The notes beneath the pieces were generated by a model, which was given only the letters and a program-made list of their open reading frames with translations, was not told where the DNA came from and did no database searches. A stretch of 64,000 nt of DNA, from positions 248,001-312,000 of the forward strand of contig NZ_PYAS01000010.1 in the NCBI RefSeq assembly GCF_003014695.1, written 5' to 3'. Position 1 is the first letter of the stretch, and each line of letters opens with the position of its first letter. The position numbers and the translations under genes are program-made. Positions 25,030-33,358 of the stretch are shown in pieces. This DNA is from Dyadobacter jiangsuensis. GTDB taxonomy: Bacteria > Bacteroidota > Bacteroidia > Cytophagales > Spirosomataceae.

Positions 25030-26757
25030 TTGTCCGCCGAGTTGACCGATCCGTACGCCCAGGAACAAGTGTTCCCCACGGATTTACCCCCCAAGTACTA
25101 TCTCGAATATTTCAATTACGTGCTCGCCTTCGTACGCAAGCGCTACGCGCACATCCTGCACGAGAGCGAGCTGGAATTTCTGGACAATTACGAGTCGCTT
25201 TCGGAAGACGCGCAATGCCTGTTCATCCGTTTCAGCAACCGCAGCAAATCGTTCTTCCGCACCAACAGCCTCTCCTATTCCGAAATCGGGGACATGGCTG
25301 CAGTGCTCACGGAACTGCTCGAACGCGACTTCATTGAAACGCTCTGCGAAGCGCACGAGAACCGGTTCGGGGAAGTCATCGATCTTTTCACTAAACCTGA
25401 ATTGCTGGAAGTTACGAAGCTGCTTGAACCCGACGTAATGCCGTCCAAAAGCATCAAGAAGCCTGATCTGGTGCGCTGGTTGCTGCATGAATACGATTTT
25501 GCGGTGCTCTGCGAGGTGCTCGGCGAAATGGAGCCGGTGGTGAAAGTGTCGTTCGAAGCGGAGGTAATGCTGATGAAATTCCTGTTCTTCGGCAATCGCT
25601 ATGCCGATATGACGGAGTTCGTCGTCCGCGACCTCGGGCATGTACGGTTCCAATCATTTGATGAGCAGTACCTTTCCATTCAGTTCGACACGCGAAAGGA
25701 CGCCGATGATACACTGATGGTCTCCTTAATGAAGGAAACTTTCGACATCATCAAGCAGGATCTGCCGCCGGAGGAAATTTACGACTGGTTTATGAACTGG
25801 CAGGCCGCGAGTGGTACCGGGCTTAGCCATAAGGCATTACCTTCTTTCAATTCATTGATATTAAAGGTAAGTGCCTGGCTGGAACGCAAGAAAATGCTTT
25901 CCCAGGCATTAACCATTTACCAGCTTACCAACGACGCCCCCGCCCGCGAGCGGCGCGTACGACTGCTTTATAACCTCGGCGAAATCGACGAAGCATTAGC
26001 GTTGTGTGAGGAAATATCCGAAAGCCCGCAGAATGCAGACGAGCGCTTTTTCAGCCTGGATTTTTATGAGAAAATCAAAAACAAAAAAGCCCGGACCGTC
26101 AAAAGGACGACCCAGGCTTTGAAGGCTGCCGAGGCTATCGAAGTACCGATTTCCTATCGGTTCCGGGTAGAATTCGGCGCGATAACCTATTACCAGGAGC
26201 AAGGTTATAATGCATTTTTCAGCGAAAACGAGCCGTGGCGGGCATTGTTCGGGCTGCTGTTCTGGGATATTATTTATGATACCAATGTGCAGACGATCCA
26301 CAACCCGCTACAACGCATTCCGTCCGACTTCTTCCTGCCCGACTTCTATTTCAAACGATCGGAACAATTGAAGGAACGGCTCGCCGCCGCGCACTCGCGC
26401 GAGATCATCGACGAGCTCGTTACACAGACATTTGCCGACAAATATGGCATCACCAACGTACTTGTGCCATGGTATGAAGGCGCATTGGATAAGGTATTAA
26501 CATTGACTTCCCTTCTCAGCCCCGAGAAAATCCACAAGATCATGCTCGAAATGGCGCTGAACCTGCGCGAAAACACCCGCGGCTTCCCCGATCTGCTGGT
26601 TTGGAATGACGACGATTATGCATTCATCGAAATCAAATCCCCTACCGACCACCTTTCATCGCGGCAGCTGCATTGGCAGCATTTCTTCGCCGAGCATGGT
26701 GTGCAGAGCCGGATCGTGCGCGTGAACTGGATCAAAGAAGACATTAGTCTAATGTAA
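25030..26757 (+). CDS. VRR-NUC domain nuclease (Fan1-like)
   Basis: About 575 residues. The C-terminal VRR-NUC domain has the PD-(D/E)xK active site in FPDLLVW and FIEIKSPTD (about residues 515-540), followed by the conserved QLHWQHFF helix. The upstream helical region (LPPKYYLEYFNYVLAFVR onwards) resembles the N-terminal part of bacterial FAN1-type proteins, which act on branched or cross-linked DNA. No ATG occurs before about residue 88, although conserved sequence starts well before it. A TTG start at 25030 or 25042 is the best option; the open frame extends back to TTG 24946 through tandem repeats. The 3' end overlaps the convergent EEP gene by 14 bases. Confidence 0.82.
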   Translation: MSAELTDPYAQEQVFPTDLPPKYYLEYFNYVLAFVRKRYAHILHESELEFLDNYESLSEDAQCLFIRFSNRSKSFFRTNSLSYSEIGDMAAVLTELLERDFIETLCEAHENRFGEVIDLFTKPELLEVTKLLEPDVMPSKSIKKPDLVRWLLHEYDFAVLCEVLGEMEPVVKVSFEAEVMLMKFLFFGNRYADMTEFVVRDLGHVRFQSFDEQYLSIQFDTRKDADDTLMVSLMKETFDIIKQDLPPEEIYDWFMNWQAASGTGLSHKALPSFNSLILKVSAWLERKKMLSQALTIYQLTNDAPARERRVRLLYNLGEIDEALALCEEISESPQNADERFFSLDFYEKIKNKKARTVKRTTQALKAAEAIEVPISYRFRVEFGAITYYQEQGYNAFFSENEPWRALFGLLFWDIIYDTNVQTIHNPLQRIPSDFFLPDFYFKRSEQLKERLAAAHSREIIDELVTQTFADKYGITNVLVPWYEGALDKVLTLTSLLSPEKIHKIMLEMALNLRENTRGFPDLLVWNDDDYAFIEIKSPTDHLSSRQLHWQHFFAEHGVQSRIVRVNWIKEDISLM

Positions 26758-27541
26758 ACTCTGCTGTTACCGGCAAGTGATCCGACGCATATTGCTCGTC
26801 GATCACCTTTGTATTGCTGCTTTTGAGTTTGCTGCCCTGCTTGTGCATGATAAAATCGATAGTCTTTTTCGGTGCTTCTACCGGGATCGTCGGCTTGCAA
26901 TCGGTGCAGGAACGGGTGAAATATTTATCAAAATAGGCGATTACCGGGCTTTCGGGCGTGGCATTGAAATCGCCGCCGAGGATCATCGGCAATTCCGTTT
27001 CGCCAAAATGCTTCATGATGGTTTCCGCTTGCAGTAAGCGGTTCGGCTCTTTCAAACCCAAATGCGTGCTGGCGAAGATGAGTTTGCGGTTATCGGGCAA
27101 TTTCACGGTCACCGCGGCGATGGCACGGTCTTCCTCTTTCAACTCCGGGCGGATCGGCAATGCAAACTTCGCTGAGTCCACAATCGGGAATTTCGTCAGA
27201 ACCGCCACGCCGTAATCGCCGCCCTGGTGGTCGATCGCTTTGGAAAAATAAAACTTCATGCCCGTGAGCGCGGCCAGTTGCTGTGCCTGATTCTTGCCTT
27301 TGCCGGAACGTTCGGTATTCACGTCGACTTCCTGCAATGCCACAAAATCCGGTTTTTCGGCATTGATCACCTTTGCAATGGCCTCCACATCAATTTTATC
27401 ACCTGCCGACGGCGGGTTACAGTGGTGGATATTGTAGGTCATTACTTTGAAACGCTGCTTTTTAGCAGGCTGATCGGGCAACGTACCGGCTAGCACGTTG
27501 ACGGACAAGAGAATGAACAGTGGAAAGAGATACTTTTTCAT
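26744..27541 (-). CDS. exported endonuclease/exonuclease/phosphatase-fold protein
   Basis: A 265-residue protein with a signal peptide (MKKYLFPLFILLSVNVLAG). The fold's metal and catalytic residues are present: TYNIHH (Asn37), LQEVDVNT (Glu71), GGDFNATP, and SDHLPV near the C-terminus. The family includes nucleases, sphingomyelinases and phosphoesterases; secretion favours a phosphodiesterase of extracytoplasmic substrates, but the substrate is unknown. The open frame extends 39 codons upstream, and the start at 27541 is chosen because it begins the signal peptide. Its 3' end overlaps the VRR-NUC gene by 14 bases. Confidence 0.88.
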   Translation of the reverse strand: MKKYLFPLFILLSVNVLAGTLPDQPAKKQRFKVMTYNIHHCNPPSAGDKIDVEAIAKVINAEKPDFVALQEVDVNTERSGKGKNQAQQLAALTGMKFYFSKAIDHQGGDYGVAVLTKFPIVDSAKFALPIRPELKEEDRAIAAVTVKLPDNRKLIFASTHLGLKEPNRLLQAETIMKHFGETELPMILGGDFNATPESPVIAYFDKYFTRSCTDCKPTIPVEAPKKTIDFIMHKQGSKLKSSNTKVIDEQYASDHLPVTAEFTLD

Positions 27542-27698
27542 CGGTGGTACGAAGATTAAGGTTAATAATGCGCCAAAAATAGGTTGAAAACCAGAAATAA
27601 TCCCGCCTGCTAACCTGTTTGGGTTTATCATCCCATCAAATCTCGACCCGAAGGGCATTTTTCATTATCATTACACATTCATTAACAATCCTCGCTTC

Positions 27699-29021
27699 AT
27701 GAAGCTCAGAAAACTCCTATTCGCTGCGGCCGCGCTTACGGGCCTCGGCGTCGCGCATGCGCAAACCAGGCCGGAGGATGTGAAAAGTTTCACGCTCGCC
27801 AACGGCATGAAATTCCTCGTCCTGGAAGACCATTCCATCCCCACCGCCAACATGTACCTTTTCTGGAAGGTCGGCTCGCGGAACGAAGTCCACGGCATTA
27901 CCGGTCTCTCCCATTTCTTCGAACACATGATGTTCAACGGTTCCAAAAACTACGGCCCGAAGCAGTTCGACCGCGTGATGGAAGCCAACGGCGGTTCCAA
28001 CAATGCGTACACGACCGAAAACGTGACGGTCTACACCGACTGGTTCCAGAAAGACGCATTGGAAACGATATTCAAACTCGAATCCGACCGCATCGGCCAC
28101 CTCACCATCGACCCTAAAATGGTGGAGAGTGAACGCGGCGTGGTGCTTTCCGAACGCAGTACCGGGCTGGAAAACAGCAATTACCAGCTCATAGGCGAGC
28201 AAGTACAGTCCGTCGCATTCCAGGAGCATCCCTATATGTTCCCGGTGATTGGTTTTGAATCCGACATTAAAAGCTGGACGCAGTCGGACCTGGAAAACTA
28301 TTTCAAAACTTACTATTCGCCCAACAATGCGACTGTTGTGATAGTGGGAGACATAAAGTTTGATGAAGTAAAAAAACTGGCAGACCAATACATGGCGCCG
28401 CTTCCCGCGCGGGGCCTGCCGCCGAAGATCCGCACCGTGGAGCCGCAGCAGAATGGCGAACGCCGCGTGACTACTTACAAGGATATTACCACGCCGAATT
28501 TGCTCCTCGCTTACCACGTCCCGGAAACCGCCCATGCCGATTACTACGCGCTGGATTTATTCAGCAGCCTGCTCAGCTCGGGCAATTCATCCCGGCTGGT
28601 GAAATCGCTGGTGATGGATACGACCATCGCTTCCAGTGTATCCACCGGGCTCGATAATGGCTTCGACCCTACCTTGTTCGCCGTTTTTGCCGTGGCGGGA
28701 GATAATGTTTCAGCTGCAGACCTCGAAAAAGCCATTGAAAAACAGATTGATATGATCATTCAGAATGGCGTCACCGAATCTGAATTGCAGAAGGTAAAAA
28801 ACCAGAAGCTGATGGAACTCTATCACACGCTCGAAACCATCAACGGAAAAGCCAACAGCCTCGGGACTTATGAGGTGTTTTTTGGTGACTATAAAAAGAT
28901 GTTCGAAGCTCCCGAGAACTACAAGAAGGTCACCGTGGACGACATCAAACGCGTTGCAGCGCAGTACTTCACGGAGCGCAACCGCACGGTAGGATACCTG
29001 CTTCCTGAAAAATCGAAATAA
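27699..29021 (+). CDS. M16-family zinc peptidase, catalytic subunit
   Basis: A 440-residue exported protein (signal peptide to about residue 21, VAHAQ). The inverted zinc motif HFFEH is at residues 72-76, and the third ligand glutamate lies in the ESERGVVLSER helix about 75 residues later. This is the active half of a two-gene M16B peptidase, similar in layout to mitochondrial processing peptidase and other bacterial pairs. The inactive partner starts 23 bases downstream. The two together likely form a heterodimer degrading peptides in the periplasm. Confidence 0.92.
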   Translation: MKLRKLLFAAAALTGLGVAHAQTRPEDVKSFTLANGMKFLVLEDHSIPTANMYLFWKVGSRNEVHGITGLSHFFEHMMFNGSKNYGPKQFDRVMEANGGSNNAYTTENVTVYTDWFQKDALETIFKLESDRIGHLTIDPKMVESERGVVLSERSTGLENSNYQLIGEQVQSVAFQEHPYMFPVIGFESDIKSWTQSDLENYFKTYYSPNNATVVIVGDIKFDEVKKLADQYMAPLPARGLPPKIRTVEPQQNGERRVTTYKDITTPNLLLAYHVPETAHADYYALDLFSSLLSSGNSSRLVKSLVMDTTIASSVSTGLDNGFDPTLFAVFAVAGDNVSAADLEKAIEKQIDMIIQNGVTESELQKVKNQKLMELYHTLETINGKANSLGTYEVFFGDYKKMFEAPENYKKVTVDDIKRVAAQYFTERNRTVGYLLPEKSK

Positions 29022-29044
29022 CAGCCATTCAAATTCAAATTGGA

Positions 29045-30421
29045 ATGAAAAATATCATCCTTTTGGTACTCGCGCTGTGCGCATTCGCGGCCAAGGCGCA
29101 GAATAATTTCAAAGTACCTCCTTACGAGACATTCAAACTTAAAAACGGGCTGACGGTTTATCTCATGGAGCAGCATGAGGTACCGTTGATCAACGTCTCG
29201 GCCGTATTCGACGCCGGTGCAATCAACGACGGCCAAAATTATGGCCTCGCCAGTCTGACGGCCGACGCATTACTTTTCGGAACGCAGAAATACACGAAAG
29301 CGCAAATCGAGGAAATGACCGATTATGTCGGCGCAAGCCTATCTACCTATGCCTCGAAAGACAATGCGGGCCTCGCTGCATCATTCGCAGTAAAAGACCA
29401 GGAGAAGCTTTTTGAGCTGATCCAGCAAGTGCTTATCCATCCGGTTTTCGATGCGACCGAATTTGATAAACACAAACAGCGGACATTGCTCGAACTCGCC
29501 CAGGCGAAAGAAAGCCCGCGTTCGGTAATGGGCAACTATTACAATGCATTCCTGTTCGGTAACTTTCCTTATGCTACGCCTACAACGGGCAGTAAATCTA
29601 CGGTGGAGAAAATCGATGTGGCGGCCGTGAAGGCATTTTACCAAAGTAATTACACTACTGGAAAAGGAGCTATTTCGATCGTCGGTGATTTTAAGGCCGC
29701 GGATATGAAGAAAAAAGTGACCGCATTGTTCGGCGATTGGAAAACAGCGCCTGCCAGAATGGTGAAACGCGTGGCGCCCAATCTGGAATTTGATAAAGCC
29801 CGCGTGCTGCTCGTGAACAAGGACGACGCCCGCGAAACCACATTCATGATCGGCGGCAAGGGTATCGATTACAATTCGCCGGATTACGTACCGGTAGTCG
29901 TGATCAACACCATTCTCGGCGGCCGGTTTACATCGTGGCTGAATGACGCATTGCGCGTAAACTCAGGCCTGACGTATGGTGCAGGAAGCCGTTTTACCCG
30001 CTACAAATATGCAGGCACATTCGGGATCAGCACATTTACCAAAAACTCGACCACCATTCCGGCAATCGATATGGCGCTGAGCGTGCTGGACAGCCTTCAC
30101 AAACACGGCATTAATGAAGAAATCCTCGCATCCGCGAAGGCGTATGTGAAGGGCGATTTCCCGCCGGATTACGAATCTGCCGGCGCATTGGCGAGGCTGT
30201 TGACGGATATGTTCACCTACAATTTTGACGAAAGTCTGATCAATACGTTCCAATCCAAAGTGGACGGGTTGACTATCGCGCAGGCAAAGAACATCATCGC
30301 GACCTATTTCCCGAAAGACAAGCTGCAATTCGTACTCGTGGGCAAGGCCTCGGAGATCAGGGAGCAGGTAAAAAAATACGGCGAGCTGAGCGAAAAGCAG
30401 ATCAAGGCCGACGGGTTTTAG
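29045..30421 (+). CDS. M16-family peptidase-like protein, non-catalytic subunit
   Basis: A 458-residue exported homologue (signal peptide to about residue 19, AAKAQ). The position of the zinc motif reads GLASLTADALLFGT (67-80) and lacks HxxEH, so it cannot bind zinc in the standard way. The C-terminal half keeps ALRVNSGLTYGAGS, the Arg/Tyr region that helps bind substrate in partner subunits. Together with the upstream active gene it should form a heterodimer in which this subunit shapes the cavity. Confidence 0.9.
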   Translation: MKNIILLVLALCAFAAKAQNNFKVPPYETFKLKNGLTVYLMEQHEVPLINVSAVFDAGAINDGQNYGLASLTADALLFGTQKYTKAQIEEMTDYVGASLSTYASKDNAGLAASFAVKDQEKLFELIQQVLIHPVFDATEFDKHKQRTLLELAQAKESPRSVMGNYYNAFLFGNFPYATPTTGSKSTVEKIDVAAVKAFYQSNYTTGKGAISIVGDFKAADMKKKVTALFGDWKTAPARMVKRVAPNLEFDKARVLLVNKDDARETTFMIGGKGIDYNSPDYVPVVVINTILGGRFTSWLNDALRVNSGLTYGAGSRFTRYKYAGTFGISTFTKNSTTIPAIDMALSVLDSLHKHGINEEILASAKAYVKGDFPPDYESAGALARLLTDMFTYNFDESLINTFQSKVDGLTIAQAKNIIATYFPKDKLQFVLVGKASEIREQVKKYGELSEKQIKADGF

Positions 30422-30475
30422 TATATCAATCACAGTATTACCTTTTGGCAATACCTATCTAAAACTATCAACGAA

Positions 30476-31339
30476 ATGACGATGAAAAAACTAATCGGTC
30501 TGGGCTGTCTGGCGGCTGCATTGCTGGGCGGGAGTGACCTTTTTGCGCAAGGTAAGCCGGTTTACACGGCGCCGATCGGCTTGCAGGCTTATACTTTCCG
30601 CGGCAGCTGGGGCAAGGGCATCGAAGCGACGCTCGATACCATCAAATCCCTGGGCGTTACTGAAATGGAAGGCGGCCCGATCGCCGGCATGACCACCGAG
30701 GAGCTCCGCAAGCAGCTCGACAAACGCGGTATCGCCATGCGTTCCATCGGTGCCGACTACAAAAAGCTCAGCGAAAGCACCGCGCAGACTATTAAAGATG
30801 CCAAAATCCTCGGCGCGAAATACGTGATGGTGGCCTGGATTCCTCACGAAAAAGGCAATTTCAACCTCGAAACCGCGAAAAAAGCAGTAGCCGATTTCAA
30901 CAAAGCCGGAAAAGAACTGAAAGCGGCCGGTATTTCGCTTACCTACCATAACCACGGCTACGAGTTCGTGCCTTACGAGGATGGTACGTTGTTCGACTAC
31001 ATTGTCAAAAACACGAATCCCGAATACGTCAATTTCGAAATGGACGTTCTCTGGACTGCATTTCCGGGACAAGATCCGGCAAAACTTCTTTTAAAATACC
31101 CGACAAGATGGAAGCTGATGCACCTCAAAGACTTGAAGAAAGGGGTGAAAGGCGATCTCTCCGGTGGCACACCCACCACCAACGACGTGGCACTGGGAAC
31201 CGGCCAGATCGATATTGCCGCGACTCTAAAAGCCGCGAAGAAAGTAGGGATCAAGCATTACTTTATCGAGGATGAGAGCCCTTCGTATTTGAAGCAGATT
31301 CCTGTGACGATTGCTTATATTAAGAGTGTTAAAGAATAG
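30476..31339 (+). CDS. exported sugar phosphate isomerase/epimerase-like TIM-barrel protein
   Basis: A 287-residue AP_endonuc_2/xylose-isomerase-like TIM barrel preceded by a signal peptide (GGSDLFAQ). Likely metal ligands are spread through HNHGYEF, NFEMDVLW, MHLKDL and FIEDESP. Exported members of this family are frequent beside SusCD loci in Bacteroidota and act in sugar conversion; the exact reaction is unknown. ATG codons at 30476 and 30482 are both possible. It converges on the SusD gene of the sigma/FecR locus across a phased hairpin repeat. Confidence 0.85.
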   Translation: MTMKKLIGLGCLAAALLGGSDLFAQGKPVYTAPIGLQAYTFRGSWGKGIEATLDTIKSLGVTEMEGGPIAGMTTEELRKQLDKRGIAMRSIGADYKKLSESTAQTIKDAKILGAKYVMVAWIPHEKGNFNLETAKKAVADFNKAGKELKAAGISLTYHNHGYEFVPYEDGTLFDYIVKNTNPEYVNFEMDVLWTAFPGQDPAKLLLKYPTRWKLMHLKDLKKGVKGDLSGGTPTTNDVALGTGQIDIAATLKAAKKVGIKHYFIEDESPSYLKQIPVTIAYIKSVKE

Positions 31340-31350
31340 CCAAACAGCAC

Positions 31351-31446
31351 CCGGCTAAACCTGACCAAACCTGACAACACCTGACCATTAATGACTTCGT
31401 CGTCATTTGTAGTCAGGTGTTGTCATTTTTAGTCAGTTTGTTTCAG
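31351..31446. repeat. phased 10-base TGAC/GTCA hairpin element (compact copy)
   Basis: TGAC occurs at 31362, 31372, 31382 and 31392. GTCA occurs at 31402, 31412, 31422 and 31432. All are exactly 10 bases apart and symmetric about 31398.5. The inner 35 bases of the two arms match at 29 positions when one is reverse-complemented, including an unbroken 14-base TGACAACACCTGAC. The loop is TTCGTC. It occupies nearly all of the 108 bases between the convergent isomerase and SusD genes and could act as a bidirectional transcription stop or protein-binding array. Confidence 0.9.
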
Positions 31447-31447
31447 G

Positions 31448-33343
31448 TTACCAACCTGGATTTTGCCGTAACGTCGGCGTGCGCTGCAACTCGTCCTGCA
31501 TAATCGGGAAGAGGTAATGCCTCGGCGTTACGAAAACCCGGCTTTCCACGAAATAGCGCTGCATCCGGTATTTTTTGCCGTCTACTTCAATCTTGCCGTT
31601 CGGGTCTTCAACGGGTTTCATACCATTGATCATCCGCTGCGTTTTCGGATAAGGCCAGTAGCCTTGCGAACGCTGCTCGTTGGTCGCGCCCGCGCTTTGC
31701 CACGCCTGCTCACGCGCGAGCTCTTTTTGCGAACTCGCTTCCAGATACAGTCGCGATGACCAGATCCGGTTGTTTTCGTAGAATAGCTCTACCCTTCTTT
31801 CGCGTTTGATATACTCGTCCATTAACGATTTACTGGTTTGCGCCTCGGTCGGGATCGGTGCCATGAATGAGCGCTTTCTTACGTCGTTCAGCATTTGGTA
31901 AATCTCCGCATTAGGGCCGGCCGATTCATTAACGGCCTCTGCATAAATGTAAATGAACTCCGGCAAGCGCCACACCGGCGGGCCGCTGATCGCAAAGCTC
32001 TTGTCGCGGTTCCATGATTCGCGCAGGATTTTACGCAAAAAATAACCTGTTGTAGAAGAATTGGAAGCACCGATCTTGTCTGCACCGGTGGCGGTATTGA
32101 TCAACTTTCCTTTAAATGTAGAACCGTGATACACGATGTCGCGATAAAAACGTGGGTCTCGTTTCACGCTTTCGTAAGGGTTACCATCGTCATATCCATC
32201 GGTTTTGGCGCGGGTGCCGTATACCGGATAACCGAAACCATTCGGCGCAATGTATTCATATTCATCCACCTGCTCCTGAACCGGCATCTGACGGGAACTT
32301 CCACCCCAGCTTGGCGGGTAAATATCGCCCTGCCAGTTGTTGTCCTTGTCGCGGGTGACGAAGAAAACGGCCTCGTTCTGGAAAGCCTGCATGTCATGGT
32401 ACAAGTCCCAAAGCCGCGCGGGCACTTTGGAATTATTGTTATTGTTCCCCGCATCGTCGCGAAAGTCGGACGCGTCGTGCCCCTGGTAGAGACTGTACCG
32501 CTGCCGACCATCCACCTTAAAATCAATGACCGCCTTGGCTGCTTCCTTGGCTTTCACCCAGCGATCGACATTGTAGGCATATTCCGCGGCAAACTGGCGC
32601 GTGTCATTCGGGAAAGTACCGCCGTTCCACATCGGGGTGGCAGCCATCCAGGAAATCATCGCTTTCAGGCCCAGGCAGGCACCTTTATCCACCCGGCCAA
32701 AGTCCGCACCGCCCCAGCTGCCCGGAACCAATGCAAATGCCGAATCGCAATCCTGTTTGATTTTTGCCGCAATAGCATGGAAAGATTCCTGTTTGAAATC
32801 CATTGCGTCGGTGGGCTGGATAGTGTGGGTAACATACACCACCTCCCCGTACATGCGCGCGGCCAGGTAATGGAAGTAGGCGCGCATGAAGTAGGTTTCG
32901 CCCAGGCGCTTGTCGAGGTCGCCGGCTTGCAGCGGGTTATCGGGTGTGTTGTATTTCCTTACCCCTTCCAAAATCACATTGGCCTTGCGAATGCGGGCAT
33001 ACAGATCCCACCAGTACTGTCCGCGGCTACTGCGGTCGGGCATGGCGTTCGGGTTCCAGTCTCCGGTATTGAACTTGTTCGTAAGGCTTCCCTCCGCCGT
33101 CGAACCCTCCGCCTCGTCGGTTACAGGCGCAGATGAAAAGTGCGAGAAAAAGACCAGCGGGCTATTCGAACCTTTGGCGTTATCGTACAGGTCGGTAACC
33201 AACTGGTTCATTTTATTGTACCGGGTAAAAACCTGCTCGGCGTCTACCTGATCGTCGGGTTTGCGATCGAGGAAGTCCTGCTGGCAGCCCGACAATACGA
33301 CCAGGCCGAATGCGATACTCGTAAATATTTTTGTGGTATTCAT
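31448..33343 (-). CDS. SusD/RagB nutrient-binding outer-membrane lipoprotein
   Basis: A 631-residue lipoprotein with lipobox VVLSGC (Cys20). N-terminal TPR-like helices include GETYFMRAYFHYLAARMYG, and the C-terminal SusD domain has VELFYENNRIW and the tail SRVFVTPRHYLFPI. It is the surface lid that captures a ligand for the SusC channel encoded 15 bases upstream. It is controlled with SusC by the sigma/FecR pair at the head of the locus. No degradative enzyme is encoded beside it, so the ligand (often a glycan) cannot be named. Confidence 0.92.
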   Translation of the reverse strand: MNTTKIFTSIAFGLVVLSGCQQDFLDRKPDDQVDAEQVFTRYNKMNQLVTDLYDNAKGSNSPLVFFSHFSSAPVTDEAEGSTAEGSLTNKFNTGDWNPNAMPDRSSRGQYWWDLYARIRKANVILEGVRKYNTPDNPLQAGDLDKRLGETYFMRAYFHYLAARMYGEVVYVTHTIQPTDAMDFKQESFHAIAAKIKQDCDSAFALVPGSWGGADFGRVDKGACLGLKAMISWMAATPMWNGGTFPNDTRQFAAEYAYNVDRWVKAKEAAKAVIDFKVDGRQRYSLYQGHDASDFRDDAGNNNNNSKVPARLWDLYHDMQAFQNEAVFFVTRDKDNNWQGDIYPPSWGGSSRQMPVQEQVDEYEYIAPNGFGYPVYGTRAKTDGYDDGNPYESVKRDPRFYRDIVYHGSTFKGKLINTATGADKIGASNSSTTGYFLRKILRESWNRDKSFAISGPPVWRLPEFIYIYAEAVNESAGPNAEIYQMLNDVRKRSFMAPIPTEAQTSKSLMDEYIKRERRVELFYENNRIWSSRLYLEASSQKELAREQAWQSAGATNEQRSQGYWPYPKTQRMINGMKPVEDPNGKIEVDGKKYRMQRYFVESRVFVTPRHYLFPIMQDELQRTPTLRQNPGW

Positions 33344-33358
33344 AAAAGTCAGGTTAAA

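Noticed and set aside
32126..33136. 336-residue plus-strand open frame opposite SusD
   Set aside because: It is antisense to a well-supported SusD gene and has no recognisable domain.
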